From assembly GCF_000814765.1 (NCBI RefSeq), contig NZ_JWIC01000004.1:558001-622000 (forward strand): a stretch of 64,000 bases of DNA. Direction: 5' to 3'. This DNA comes from Pseudoalteromonas luteoviolacea (GTDB taxonomy: Bacteria > Pseudomonadota > Gammaproteobacteria > Enterobacterales > Alteromonadaceae). A program made the position numbers and the translations under genes. The notes beneath the pieces were generated by a model. That model did no database searches. It saw nothing but the letters and a program-made list of their open reading frames with translations, and was not told where the DNA came from. Shown in pieces: positions 34,819 to 44,169 of the stretch (the first letter of the stretch is position 1; each line of letters opens with the position of its first letter).

Positions 34819-35836
34819 GGGACTGGTTCCTAGATACAGGGTCGAGTAAAGAGTGGGTCAAATCGGCTAACATATTGGCAAAAATAACAAACATAGACAC
34901 AGCGAGCAAACCGCCTTGAATCGCAGGATAATCACGTTGATAAATGCTGTCGATTAACCATCGGCCAATGCCTGGCCACGAAAAAATGACTTCCGTTACC
35001 ATGGCCAGTGTGATCAGGGTGCTAAATTGCAAGCCTATTTGTTTTATAACTGGTAGAAGTGCGTTACGTAGCGCATGATCTAAAATAATTTGCCTCCGGT
35101 TAAGACCCTTTGCTCTGGCTGTTTTTATGTAGTTTTGTTCTAGTACATTGAGCATGGAGTCTCTAGTAAAACGGGTCAGCACGGTTGTTGGATACATGGC
35201 TAACACAATTGTGGGTAGCGTTAAGTGGTGCAGCGCATCAAGAAATGCCTGACCACCATAAGGAAAACCAAGCAACCAAATATCGATTAAAATGAAGTTA
35301 GTGACTGCGGGGATTTCGTATAAGAGGCCAATACGACCCGACATAGGGAACCAACCAAAACCAAGACAAAAAACCATAATAAGGAGCAGCGCCAGCCAAA
35401 ATACGGGGATTGAAAAGCCCAGTAAGGTAAGCGTACTGATAATTTTATCGGGCCACCTTTTATAGTAGGCACTGGTGATGATCCCTGCTGGGATCCCCAA
35501 TAAAACGGCAACAACCAATGCATAAAAGCACAGTTCTAATGTTGCAGGTAGCAGCACAGCGACATGTGATGAGACAGTTTGGCCTGATGAAAGTGATAGT
35601 CCCCAATCGCCTTGGAATAAACGGCTCACAAACGCACCATATTGGACAATGACGTTATCATCGATTCGATACTTTTCCTCGAGCATTTGAGATTGGTTAA
35701 AGCTGGTGTTTAATTGGCCGCTGAAATTAGTCAGTAAATCTCCAGGAAATAAGTAGTTTAAGCTAAATGTAAATGCTGTGAGCGCAAATAACATAAATAG
35801 CAGCAAGCTTAATCGCCTCAGTAAATAATCAAGCAT
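34805..35836 (-). CDS. sapB: Peptide ABC transporter permease SapB
   Basis: 343 residues. The N-terminal helix MLDYLLRRLSLLLFMLFALT is typical of DppB/SapB permeases, and the BPD-transport domain contains the loop EQNYIKTARAKGLNRRQII. Its start overlaps the end of sapA by 1 base. Confidence 0.92.
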   Translation of the reverse strand: MLDYLLRRLSLLLFMLFALTAFTFSLNYLFPGDLLTNFSGQLNTSFNQSQMLEEKYRIDDNVIVQYGAFVSRLFQGDWGLSLSSGQTVSSHVAVLLPATLELCFYALVVAVLLGIPAGIITSAYYKRWPDKIISTLTLLGFSIPVFWLALLLIMVFCLGFGWFPMSGRIGLLYEIPAVTNFILIDIWLLGFPYGGQAFLDALHHLTLPTIVLAMYPTTVLTRFTRDSMLNVLEQNYIKTARAKGLNRRQIILDHALRNALLPVIKQIGLQFSTLITLAMVTEVIFSWPGIGRWLIDSIYQRDYPAIQGGLLAVSMFVIFANMLADLTHSLLDPVSRNQSHGKV

Positions 35837-37491
35837 TACTGATCACCTTTTCTTACATTGGCCAGTGATACGCCGCCAAAGGGACGAAGTTCAGCACCCG
35901 CAATATCAGCACTGCGAGCCTGAAATCTAACCCCATGTGCAATGGGAACTACAGGAAGTTGCTCCACCAGCATTTTTTGTGCTTGTTGGTAGTAATGTTT
36001 ACGCATTTTGAGATCGTTGGTATCTAGCGCTTGCGTTAATAACAGATCAAATTCAGGGTTGCACCAATTGGCGGGGTTTTTACCGGTAAAGGTCGCAGTG
36101 CAACTGAGTAATGGGCTAAAAAAGTTATCTGGATCAGGCGTATCGGCAGCCCAACCAAGTAACACACTGTCATGTTCATGTCGGCCAATGCGTTCAATAA
36201 ATGCATTCCACTCATACTCAACAATTCTGGTTCTTATGCCTATTTGTCGAAGGTCACTTTGGATTAGCTCAGCCATTTTTCGAGCATTAGGGTTATAAAT
36301 CCGTGACACAGGCATGGCCCAAAGTGTCATTTCAAAACCATCTGGAAATCCTGCTTCCGTTAAATATTGTTTTGCTTTTTGGGGGTCATAATAAGGCATG
36401 ACTTGTTTCGTAAACGCCCACGATGACGGCGGGAGAATTGATTGTGCTGCAATACCGTTACCATAAAACACCGCTTGCATAATTTTGTCAAAATCAATGC
36501 TATGAGCTAGGGCTTTCCTGACTAAAACATTATCAAAAGGTGGCTTTTCAGTATTAAATGCCCAGTAGCCCACATTTAAGTTAACGGCCTTGTCGACCAC
36601 AATATCCTGCCGTTGTGATAGAGCCTCTAACTGGGTAGCACTTGGATGCGATGTAATATCGCATTCTTTAGTGAGCATTTTTGCAATTCGAGTTGTGTTG
36701 TTGGTTGTGATGTCATAGACCAATTGATCAACTGCGTAATCATGTTTCCAATAGCCGCTATGTTTGTGGAAACGGACTAAATTATCTCTTAAAAAATGTT
36801 TATATTTGTAGGGGCCTGTGCCAATTGGTAAGGAATCAAAAAGGTGCTTTTTATCTTGAGATTCACGTAACATTGCATATTCTTCAGATAAGATCACTGC
36901 AAAATCAGTGGCAATATTAGATAATAAACTGCTTTCAGCACTGAAAAGTTCAAATCTAACGGTGTAGTCGTCGACTTTAACAATTTTTCTTATCAACTGG
37001 TCCATCCCTACACTTTGAAAGTATGGGTAGTTGGCATCTTGAACAAAATGATAAGGGTTATACACATCAAACAAGCGGCTAAATGAGAAAATCACGTCAT
37101 CAGCATTCATCGTTCGAGTCGGCGTAAAATACTCGGTGCTGTGAAATTGCACGCCTTCTCTTAACTTGAATGTTATTTTCTTACCATCATCGCTAATTAA
37201 CCACTCGGTAGCTAATTCTGGTTTAAATTCCGCAGTGATCGGATCAATGCTAATCAAAGAGTTATACAGCTGATTGGCAATAATATCGATGGTTGAGCCC
37301 GTTGTGGTGACCTGAGGGTTAAAAGAAACAGGGTTTGCTTCTGCACAATAAACGATCCCTTGGGTTTTATTTGCCGATTTTGTTTGTGGCGATTCCCCAC
37401 ATGCCGAGAGATATACGGCAGTGAACGTGGCAAAAACCACAGTTTTATATCGTTGGCAGGTGTTATACAGATCAGTCATTGTGGCGACCAC
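35836..37491 (-). CDS. sapA: Peptide ABC transporter substrate-binding protein SapA (lipoprotein)
   Basis: 551 residues, SBP_bac_5 family. N-terminal signal with lipobox-like YLSAC near residue 31, so it is probably membrane-anchored rather than free periplasmic. The family segment LATEWLISDDGKKITFKLREGVQFH is present. A GTG start at 37491 is chosen because GAGG lies 7 bases upstream; the ATG at 37479 lacks a ribosome site. Only 2 bases separate it from the pspF stop, so sapA is read together with pspF. Captures peptides or polyamines for SapBCDF. Confidence 0.88.
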   Translation of the reverse strand: MVATMTDLYNTCQRYKTVVFATFTAVYLSACGESPQTKSANKTQGIVYCAEANPVSFNPQVTTTGSTIDIIANQLYNSLISIDPITAEFKPELATEWLISDDGKKITFKLREGVQFHSTEYFTPTRTMNADDVIFSFSRLFDVYNPYHFVQDANYPYFQSVGMDQLIRKIVKVDDYTVRFELFSAESSLLSNIATDFAVILSEEYAMLRESQDKKHLFDSLPIGTGPYKYKHFLRDNLVRFHKHSGYWKHDYAVDQLVYDITTNNTTRIAKMLTKECDITSHPSATQLEALSQRQDIVVDKAVNLNVGYWAFNTEKPPFDNVLVRKALAHSIDFDKIMQAVFYGNGIAAQSILPPSSWAFTKQVMPYYDPQKAKQYLTEAGFPDGFEMTLWAMPVSRIYNPNARKMAELIQSDLRQIGIRTRIVEYEWNAFIERIGRHEHDSVLLGWAADTPDPDNFFSPLLSCTATFTGKNPANWCNPEFDLLLTQALDTNDLKMRKHYYQQAQKMLVEQLPVVPIAHGVRFQARSADIAGAELRPFGGVSLANVRKGDQ

Positions 37492-37493
37492 AG

Positions 37494-38579
37494 CTAAGCC
37501 TCTTGTTGTGAGTCTAACAAATTGTATTTTTTCAAATATCCCCTTAGTTGATGATACGTCAATCCAAGGTTTTGTGCAGTTTTCTTTTGATTAAATTGAC
37601 TGAATTCAAGTGCTTTTTTGAGTAAGTCAATTTCGTAGTCACTTGAGAGAGTTTTTAAATCGCAAGGGAAGCTTTGTGATGTAACAGGCGAAGATGCGTT
37701 TTCAGTAATATCCAATGGCTCTTTTTCACCTATTTGTGGCTGTGATATGTGAGGTTGTGCTTCATTTTTTTGCGCTTTTATTCTCTGCTGTGGCCGATAA
37801 GGGCTTTCAAAAGGGTCAAACGTAATGTGATGCACTGCAAGGTGCTCGTTGCCATGGCGATATAAGCTTCTCTCTATCACGTTTTTCAGTTCGCGAATAT
37901 TGCCCGGCCAATCATACTCAAGCAATGCCTCAGTCGCTTTGCGAGTAAATCCGCTAAAGAGTGACCAGCCAAGATCTCTGGCCATATTAATTGCAAAGTG
38001 TTCTGCAAGTAGCAATATATCTTCTTGGCGTGCGCGTAGCGGTGGTAAGGTGATCACGTCGAATGCAAGCCTGTCTAATAAGTCATGTCTGAACTCCCCC
38101 TGTTCAGCAAGGCTTGGTAAGTCTTCATTGGTTGCACAGACTAGCCTGGTATCAACTTTGACAGTTTGTTTGCCCCCCACGCGTTCAAATTCGCCATACT
38201 CAATGACACGTAACAGTTTCTCTTGCACCATTGCTGATGTATTGGCCAATTCATCCAAAAATAGTGTGCCCCCATTAGCGCGTTCAAAGCGTCCTTCATG
38301 ACGTTTATTGGCGCCAGTAAAGGCACCTGATTCATGGCCAAACAATTCACTTTCAAGTAAGTTTTCGTTTAATGCTGCACAATTGAGCTTGACGTAGTTT
38401 TGGTCCCACCTTTCAGATAAAAAGTGTAATCGTGCTGCGATGAGCTCTTTACCTGTCCCACGTTCACCTATAATGAGCACTGGTTTTTCTAATGGAGCAA
38501 GTTGAGAGACCTGATCTAATACAGCTAAAAAGCTATCAGATTGGCCGAGTAAATTATCCTGCTGACGGAACTGACTCAT
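37494..38579 (-). CDS. pspF: Phage shock protein operon transcriptional activator PspF
   Basis: 361 residues, sigma-54 enhancer-binding protein without a receiver domain, normally held inactive by PspA. Walker A GERGTGKELIA is near 37, ESELFGHESGAFTGA near 75-89 (intact GAFTGA), Walker B GGTLFLDELA, and a Fis-type helix-turn-helix lies at the C-terminus. It is about 35 residues longer than E. coli PspF because of a linker rich in Gln, Glu and Pro between the AAA+ and DNA-binding parts (about 265-310). Divergent from pspA, upstream of sapA by 2 bases. Confidence 0.93.
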   Translation of the reverse strand: MSQFRQQDNLLGQSDSFLAVLDQVSQLAPLEKPVLIIGERGTGKELIAARLHFLSERWDQNYVKLNCAALNENLLESELFGHESGAFTGANKRHEGRFERANGGTLFLDELANTSAMVQEKLLRVIEYGEFERVGGKQTVKVDTRLVCATNEDLPSLAEQGEFRHDLLDRLAFDVITLPPLRARQEDILLLAEHFAINMARDLGWSLFSGFTRKATEALLEYDWPGNIRELKNVIERSLYRHGNEHLAVHHITFDPFESPYRPQQRIKAQKNEAQPHISQPQIGEKEPLDITENASSPVTSQSFPCDLKTLSSDYEIDLLKKALEFSQFNQKKTAQNLGLTYHQLRGYLKKYNLLDSQQEA

Positions 38580-38580
38580 A

Positions 38581-38625
38581 TTTGACTAACTCTTGGTTTT
38601 TTTGACTAACATCTAGTTTATTTGA
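38581..38625. repeat. 20-bp tandem repeats, probable PspF-binding sites
   Basis: TTTGACTAAC at 38581 and again at 38601, with a partial TTTGA at 38621: an exact 20-base period, about two helical turns. The second halves of the first two units also match (CT-GTTT). They start 1 base upstream of the pspF ATG and lie about 75-120 bases upstream of the pspA -24/-12 promoter. This is the expected place for enhancer sites that also give pspF autorepression. Recognition by PspF is inference. Confidence 0.55.
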
Positions 38626-38699
38626 AAAAAAACGGGATGGGTAGCTTTTTATTATAATTATAAGTTGTTGAAATTTATTGTTTATTTTTCTTTTTAAAG

Positions 38700-38715
38700 T
38701 TGGCAAGCTTATTGA
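38700..38715 (+). promoter_or_regulatory. Sigma-54 promoter of pspA
   Basis: TTGGCAAGCTTATTGA with TTGGCA at -24 and TTG at -12 (GA in place of GC), 47 bases upstream of the pspA ATG. The neighbouring pspF gene makes a sigma-54 promoter expected here. Confidence 0.7.
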
Positions 38716-38762
38716 TACATATTTATCAGCAATATAATTCACAACCAATGAGGTAAAAGATT

Positions 38763-39422
38763 ATGGGAATTTTTTCACGTTTTGCTGACATCGTAAATTC
38801 TAATATTAATGCAATCTTGGATAAAGCGGAAGATCCAGAAAAAATGGTTAAACTGATCATCCAAGAAATGGAAGACACGTTAGTAGAAGTGCGCTCTACT
38901 TCTGCAAAGACACTCGCTGAGAAGAAAGAGCTAGAAAGACGCGTTGAGCAATTAAATGGTCAAGCCAATGACTGGCAGGAAAAAGCGGAATTAGCACTGA
39001 CAAAAGAGCGCGAAGATCTTGCAAGAGCGGCGTTACTTGAAAAACAAAAGGCGTCGGATGCAGCACAAAGCGTTGCTGAAGAACTTAGTCATGTCGAGTC
39101 ACACATCGAGAAATTACAGCAAGAAGTGACCACACTGCAAGAGAAGCTAGCTGATGCGAAAGCACGACAGCAAGCGATTGTGCTACGTCAACGCTCAGCA
39201 GAGTCTCGCTTAGATGTTAAAAAGGCATTAGACAGCACGAAAGTTGAAGATGCATTGAATCGTTTTGAGCGCTACGAAAATAAAATTGATGGTTTGGAAG
39301 CGCAGGTCGAGTCATATGACTTGGGTAAAAAATCGTTAGCAGATGAAATTGCAGATCTACAAAAAAATGAAAAAGTAGATGATGAGCTTGAAGCTTTAAA
39401 AAAGAAACTTGCAAATAAGTGA
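38763..39422 (+). CDS. pspA: Phage shock protein A
   Basis: 219 residues, almost entirely helical coiled coil (ESCRT-III-like). MGIFSRFADIVNSNINAILDKAEDPEKM is the typical membrane-binding amphipathic start. Represses PspF in unstressed cells and coats damaged inner membrane under stress. Followed by a perfect hairpin before pspB. Confidence 0.96.
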   Translation: MGIFSRFADIVNSNINAILDKAEDPEKMVKLIIQEMEDTLVEVRSTSAKTLAEKKELERRVEQLNGQANDWQEKAELALTKEREDLARAALLEKQKASDAAQSVAEELSHVESHIEKLQQEVTTLQEKLADAKARQQAIVLRQRSAESRLDVKKALDSTKVEDALNRFERYENKIDGLEAQVESYDLGKKSLADEIADLQKNEKVDDELEALKKKLANK

Positions 39423-39430
39423 ACATAATG

Positions 39431-39453
39431 GCACCTACTGTTACAGTAGGTGC
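39431..39453 (+). other. Perfect hairpin between pspA and pspB
   Basis: GCACCTACTG and CAGTAGGTGC with a 3-base loop, 8 bases after the pspA stop and without T-run. It probably stabilises the pspA part of the mRNA or partly blocks read-through, giving more PspA than PspB/C. Confidence 0.7.
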
Positions 39454-39497
39454 AATACACAAATACGCTGCCAAGACTAAATAAACAGGAGAAGATT

Positions 39498-39731
39498 ATG
39501 TTTGACGCAGAGATACTAGTAGCCCCAATTATTCTTTTTATGCTCGTGGTGGCTCCGCTGTGGCTCATTCTTCATTACAAAAGTAAAAAACAGGTGAGTC
39601 AGGGGCTAAGTGAGCATGAACATCGCCAGCTTATCGAGTTGGCAAATAAAGCAGAAAAGATGGCAGAGCGCGTTGAAACATTGGAGGCGCTGTTAGATCA
39701 AGAATCACCAGATTGGAGGCGCAAAGTATGA
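39498..39731 (+). CDS. pspB: Phage shock protein B
   Basis: 77 residues. One N-terminal membrane helix (about 5-25, ILVAPIILFMLVVAPLWLIL) is followed by a cytoplasmic coiled coil. Relays membrane stress with PspC to PspA. ATG 39498 is chosen for the AGGAG site and the family start MFDAEI; the in-frame 39450 start is inside the hairpin. Its stop overlaps the pspC start (ATGA). Confidence 0.94.
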   Translation: MFDAEILVAPIILFMLVVAPLWLILHYKSKKQVSQGLSEHEHRQLIELANKAEKMAERVETLEALLDQESPDWRRKV

Positions 39732-40129
39732 GTCACAAACGCAGAGAGTTATATCGCGACCCAAAACGAGGCAAGTTAGCGGGTGTATGTGCAGGTCTTA
39801 GTGATTATTTTAACATGGAACTTTGGCTGGTACGTATTCTCTTTGTAACAGCGGTCTTGTTATCGGGTGGTCCTCTATTTGTCGTTATTTATATTGCCTG
39901 CTGGTTTATTTTAGACCGCAAGGCGCCAGAGCTGGAAAACACTGCCAATAGTTATGAAACGGATCCTGTCTCAGTGAAATTTAAAGTATGGCAAAAAGGT
40001 GAGCCGCCACGCCAAGCTTTGTTTGATTTGAAAGATAGGTTGGGTAAGCTAGATGGCCGCATTCAGTCAATGGAGCAGTATGTGACGTCACCTGAATTTA
40101 CGGTCAAAAGGGAAATAAATAAGTTGTAA
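39728..40129 (+). CDS. pspC: Phage shock protein C
   Basis: 133 residues. The PspC domain (RELYRDPKRGKLAGVCAGLSDYFNM) precedes a membrane segment (about 38-65), followed by a cytoplasmic or periplasmic tail with a Leu-rich helix. Starts at ATG 39728, overlapping the pspB stop, with GGAGGC 8 bases upstream. Works with PspB as membrane stress sensor. Confidence 0.94.
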   Translation: MSHKRRELYRDPKRGKLAGVCAGLSDYFNMELWLVRILFVTAVLLSGGPLFVVIYIACWFILDRKAPELENTANSYETDPVSVKFKVWQKGEPPRQALFDLKDRLGKLDGRIQSMEQYVTSPEFTVKREINKL

Positions 40130-40184
40130 TGGTACGTGGCGAATAGTCGCCACGCCACTTAAACGATAGGGATTTGTAATTAGT

Positions 40185-41591
40185 ATGAGCGTGAAACGTG
40201 TTACTCATAAGGCACTTGAAAAACTGCAAAGTAAAGCGCAAAAAACATTACAGCGCTCATTAGATCAACATGTTAAATTAGCCGTTACTGGGTTTAGTGG
40301 CAGCGGTAAAACCGCTTTTATTACTGCCTTGGTTAAACACCTGACAACTCAGGCAAACAGTCAGAACCTGCCATTTTTTGATGTGATCAGAGAGCAGCGC
40401 CTTATTGCTTGTAAACAGGTGCCACAAAAAGCGCTCGATATCCCCACATTTGATTACACCACAGCGTCCGCACATCTCATGCAGACACCACCTAGTTGGC
40501 CACCTTCGACAGAACGAATTAACACACTGACGTTAGCTCTCAAGTTTCAAAGCCGCAGTGGTCTGCGTCAACATATTGCAAACGACCATACCTTACATCT
40601 AGAGTTGATTGACTATCCTGGTGAGTGGTTGATGGATCTACCGCTATTAAATATGACATATGAGCAGTGGAGTAGAGCACAACTAGATATATTATCTACT
40701 CCCGGCTATGACACATATTGTGCGGCGTTTTTATCAGCACTCAATCAGTTTGATGCCAGCGTTGCGATTAATATGGCTGAATTAGACGAGCTCTCAGCAC
40801 TTTATCAAAGCACCCTTATTCAACTTAAAACACACACAAAAGTCGCTCAGTTGCAACCTGGCAGAATGTTGATCCCTGGTGATTTAGCTGGCGCGCCCAT
40901 TATTCAGTTTTTTCCTTTATTGACACATGGTCAGTACCATGATGAGAGTCAATATAAGCAATTGGAAAACCGCTTTGAAGCTTATAAAAAGCAGGTGATC
41001 ATGCCATTTTATAAAGATCATTTTTGCGCATTTGACCGACAATTAGTATTGGTTGATATTTTGGGAGCGTTAAATGATGGGCCAGCGACGCTTGCACAGA
41101 CTAAACTCGCGTTAAAAGAGACTGTAGGTATGTTCCAACATGGTAAAAGCGGCCTATTACAACGATTGTTTAAACCTAAGATAGATAAAGTACTATTTGC
41201 GGTCAATAAGTGTGACGCTGTAGCTTTACCAGAACAAGATAACCTGACACGCCTGTTACATGAGCTTTTATGTGAGCAAGAAAATGAGCTTAAATTTTCG
41301 GGCGTGACAGTGGATACGATGACCATTTCATCGGTGAAAAGTTGCCAATCTAAACAAGTCAATGAGTCGGGGAAGACGTTACATTGTGTGTATGGCCGAC
41401 CATTGAGTGAGCCTGAATATATAACCTATTTACCACCAGAGCCACCAGAGCATGTGCTTTCAGCTTCTCAATGGCCCCAGGAAGGCTTTAATTTTCTATC
41501 TTTTTACCCACTTCCAGCTCATCAAGGGCAGCTTGAACATATTCGCTTAGACCACACTTTACAGTTTTTGATTGGAGATAAGCTCACATGA
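40185..41591 (+). CDS. ycjX: YcjX family P-loop GTPase-like protein (DUF463)
   Basis: 468 residues. N-terminal P-loop GFSGSGKTAFI near 37, then LELIDYPGEWLMDL (Walker B-like) and NKCD (the GTPase G4-type motif) near 343. The family is co-regulated with the Psp response in gammaproteobacteria, but its biochemical role is unsettled. The gene sits 55 bases after pspC and overlaps ycjF by 4 bases. Confidence 0.9.
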   Translation: MSVKRVTHKALEKLQSKAQKTLQRSLDQHVKLAVTGFSGSGKTAFITALVKHLTTQANSQNLPFFDVIREQRLIACKQVPQKALDIPTFDYTTASAHLMQTPPSWPPSTERINTLTLALKFQSRSGLRQHIANDHTLHLELIDYPGEWLMDLPLLNMTYEQWSRAQLDILSTPGYDTYCAAFLSALNQFDASVAINMAELDELSALYQSTLIQLKTHTKVAQLQPGRMLIPGDLAGAPIIQFFPLLTHGQYHDESQYKQLENRFEAYKKQVIMPFYKDHFCAFDRQLVLVDILGALNDGPATLAQTKLALKETVGMFQHGKSGLLQRLFKPKIDKVLFAVNKCDAVALPEQDNLTRLLHELLCEQENELKFSGVTVDTMTISSVKSCQSKQVNESGKTLHCVYGRPLSEPEYITYLPPEPPEHVLSASQWPQEGFNFLSFYPLPAHQGQLEHIRLDHTLQFLIGDKLT

Positions 41592-42601
41592 CGGACTCAC
41601 AAAAAAGATTTGCAGGCAGGCGCATAGAAACGGAACAACCCGAGGCGCATTTGTCTACAAGCCCAAGATTGGGTGAGCGTATAGAGTGTGATGCTGTGCC
41701 TGTGAGCACAGAGCAAACGTTCGAACCGTTCTCAGGTGATGAGTCAGTTGAACAGAGTGTACAACCGAGTAAATCAAAACTTGGTTGGCGACATGGCTTG
41801 GTGTTTAGTTTGGCGATTCTAATACCTATAGAGCTGGCGTTAACCGTTTATGGTGCTTTTCAGCAAAACGTTATTCTAGCAAGTGTGTACTTACTTTTTA
41901 TGGCCTCATTGATTGCCTGGAGTGGTAAATTTCTGCTAAAAGAGGCGAAGGCTTTACGTACATTAAAGCAATTAGAGCAGCGTCGAGAACACGCATTGAG
42001 ACTGTTAAATAGTAATCAAATTGGTGAGGCACAGGCTTGGCTGAAGCCGGTGCTAGCGAAGTTGCCCAAAAGCGAGGTTACGACGTTTCAACAAAGCGTG
42101 AAGAGTCATTATACAGATCAGGAAATATTGCAACTGTACGAAGTGACGGTGTTGCAAGCGCAAGATGAGCAAGCGAGAAAAATGATTGCTGACTATGCAA
42201 CCACATCGGCGCTGATGGTGGCACTTAGTCCAATGGCCATTACAGATATGCTAGCCGTATTGTGGCGTGGTGTTAGTTTGATTGAAAAGCTGAGTCTGCA
42301 TTATGGGATCACATTGGGCTATCGTAGTCGTATAAAATTATATAAGTTGCTAGCCAAGCAAATCGTGTTTGTGGGGGCATCTGAGTTGCTCAGCGATCTT
42401 GCTGCGACGAGTTTAGGTGCAGAACTGCTTGGTAAACTCTCAGCCAGATCGGCTCAAGGACTCAGCGCGGGTGTTTTTACTGCCAGACTGGGTTACAAAG
42501 CAATGGCGCTATGCAGGCCAATTCCGAGTATGAAAAATAAAACAAACTTCTTATCTGATTTTGCAAAAAAACTAACAAACCAATTAATTAAACAAAACTA
42601 A
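41588..42601 (+). CDS. ycjF: YcjF family membrane protein (UPF0283/DUF697)
   Basis: 337 residues. A polar N-terminal about 75 residues precedes two membrane helices (about 77-118). The C-terminal DUF697-like domain (about 200-320) is rich in Ala, Leu and Met. The start overlaps ycjX (ATGA). Last gene of the psp operon; function unknown, but it is always linked to ycjX. Confidence 0.88.
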   Translation: MTDSQKRFAGRRIETEQPEAHLSTSPRLGERIECDAVPVSTEQTFEPFSGDESVEQSVQPSKSKLGWRHGLVFSLAILIPIELALTVYGAFQQNVILASVYLLFMASLIAWSGKFLLKEAKALRTLKQLEQRREHALRLLNSNQIGEAQAWLKPVLAKLPKSEVTTFQQSVKSHYTDQEILQLYEVTVLQAQDEQARKMIADYATTSALMVALSPMAITDMLAVLWRGVSLIEKLSLHYGITLGYRSRIKLYKLLAKQIVFVGASELLSDLAATSLGAELLGKLSARSAQGLSAGVFTARLGYKAMALCRPIPSMKNKTNFLSDFAKKLTNQLIKQN

Positions 42602-42777
42602 CTGAGCTGGTGCGCATAGGTGGTTGCGGTTTAAGTGACAACATATGTGTACAGGCTAAACAGATTAATCTTTCTCACTTAGACTTCTGAACTTCCAGCA
42701 TGCTTGTACATTTATCCATCATGGAATATCTAATTACATAAGATATAAACATTTTGAATAATAACAACAGGCAAGCA

Positions 42778-43956
42778 ATGAAGAAGTTACATGATTATAC
42801 CAACTGTATACACGGTCCACACCACGCAAATGATCCACATGGTGCATTAACAGCACCTTTGTACCAAACATCAACATTTAAATTTGAAAGTACAGCGCAG
42901 GGGGCTGCACGATTTGCAGGAGAAGAAGCGGGTTACATTTATACGCGCCTTGGTAATCCAACAACGCGAGAGCTTGAAGAAAAGCTCGCACAATTAGAAG
43001 AAATGGAAGATGCGGCAGCAACAGCCACGGGAATGGGGGCCGTGTCTGCATCGGTGCTCAGTTTTTTACAGCACGGTGATCATTTAATTGCCTCGAGTGC
43101 GTTGTATGGATGTAGTTTTGCATTATTTGCACATATGCTACCTAAATTTGGCATTGAGGTCAGTTTTGTCGATATGACAGATGAAGCAGCGCTCGCAAAT
43201 GCCATTCAGCCAAATAGTAAAATGTTATTTGCAGAAACACCGATAAATCCAAATATGACAGTATTGGATTTAGCTATGTTGGGCCAGTTTGCGAAAAGGC
43301 ATAATTTAATTAGCGTGGTTGACAATACCTTTATGACGCCTTTGCTGCAAAAGCCAAATCGTTATGGCATTGATATTGTGATCCACAGCGCCACTAAATA
43401 TTTAAATGGTCATGGTGACGTTGTTGCGGGGATCGTATGTGGTAGTAAAGAGCATATTGAAACCATCAAGTTAACAGTATTGAAGGACATTGGAGCGACG
43501 ATAAGCCCACATGATGCTTGGTTGATCAATCGCGGTTTAAAAACGCTGCATGTTCGCATAGAGCGTCACTGTCAAAGTGCTCAAAAAGTTGCGGAGTTCT
43601 TAGAAGACCACGCAAAAGTAGAGAGAGTCTATTACCCTGGGTTGGCATCTCATCCTGGACATAAATACTTAGGTGAGCAAATGAAAGGCGCAGGTGGTGT
43701 AATCGCCTTTGAAATTAAAGGTACACTGGCTGATGGTGAAGCTTTTATTAATGCCACTTCACTATGTACCTTAGCGGTTAGTCTTGGTGATCCTGAAACG
43801 TTAATTCAGCACCCTGCATCGATGACGCATTCACCTTATACCCAAGAAGAGCGTTTAGCTGCAGGGATCTCTGATGGGCTCATTCGTATCTCTGTTGGTC
43901 TTGAAGCGGTTGAAGATATCATCTTGGACCTAAAAAGTGCATTTGATCGTATATAA
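42778..43956 (+). CDS. megL: Methionine gamma-lyase (PLP-dependent)
   Basis: 392 residues, Cys/Met metabolism PLP family. It converts methionine to methanethiol, 2-oxobutyrate and ammonia. The PLP Lys lies in HSATKYLNGHGDVVAG. A Cys in SSALYGCSFALF corresponds to the active-site Cys that separates methionine gamma-lyases from cystathionine enzymes. VSLGDPETLIQHPASMTHSPYT is typical of the family. ATG 42778 is chosen over an in-frame TTG at 42754. A monocistronic gene: the upstream 176 bases hold no clear promoter motif. Confidence 0.87.
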   Translation: MKKLHDYTNCIHGPHHANDPHGALTAPLYQTSTFKFESTAQGAARFAGEEAGYIYTRLGNPTTRELEEKLAQLEEMEDAAATATGMGAVSASVLSFLQHGDHLIASSALYGCSFALFAHMLPKFGIEVSFVDMTDEAALANAIQPNSKMLFAETPINPNMTVLDLAMLGQFAKRHNLISVVDNTFMTPLLQKPNRYGIDIVIHSATKYLNGHGDVVAGIVCGSKEHIETIKLTVLKDIGATISPHDAWLINRGLKTLHVRIERHCQSAQKVAEFLEDHAKVERVYYPGLASHPGHKYLGEQMKGAGGVIAFEIKGTLADGEAFINATSLCTLAVSLGDPETLIQHPASMTHSPYTQEERLAAGISDGLIRISVGLEAVEDIILDLKSAFDRI

Positions 43957-44021
43957 AAGTTTACGGTGGTGTTGCTTGTAATGCCTATAAAGTAAGGGGT
44001 GTATTATTTTGTGTTCAATTG

Positions 44022-44039
44022 TGTAATTTTTAATTTACG
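44022..44039 (+). promoter_or_regulatory. TyrR/PhhR-like operator upstream of phhAB
   Basis: TGTAATTTTTAATTTACG matches the TyrR box TGTAAA-N6-TTTACA at 10 of 12 defined positions, 131 bases upstream of the phhA ATG. TyrR-family control of phenylalanine hydroxylase genes is known in Pseudomonas (PhhR); operation here is inference. Confidence 0.6.
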
Positions 44040-44169
44040 ATTTTAGAGTTCTGTAGGTGGGCCATTTTGGGCCTACCTATTAATATTTTGCTCACTTTTA
44101 CTTAGTATCGAAATAACAGGTTTGAATGCTCCACCACAAGAAGTGGAGATCGAGATAAAGAAGGTTACT

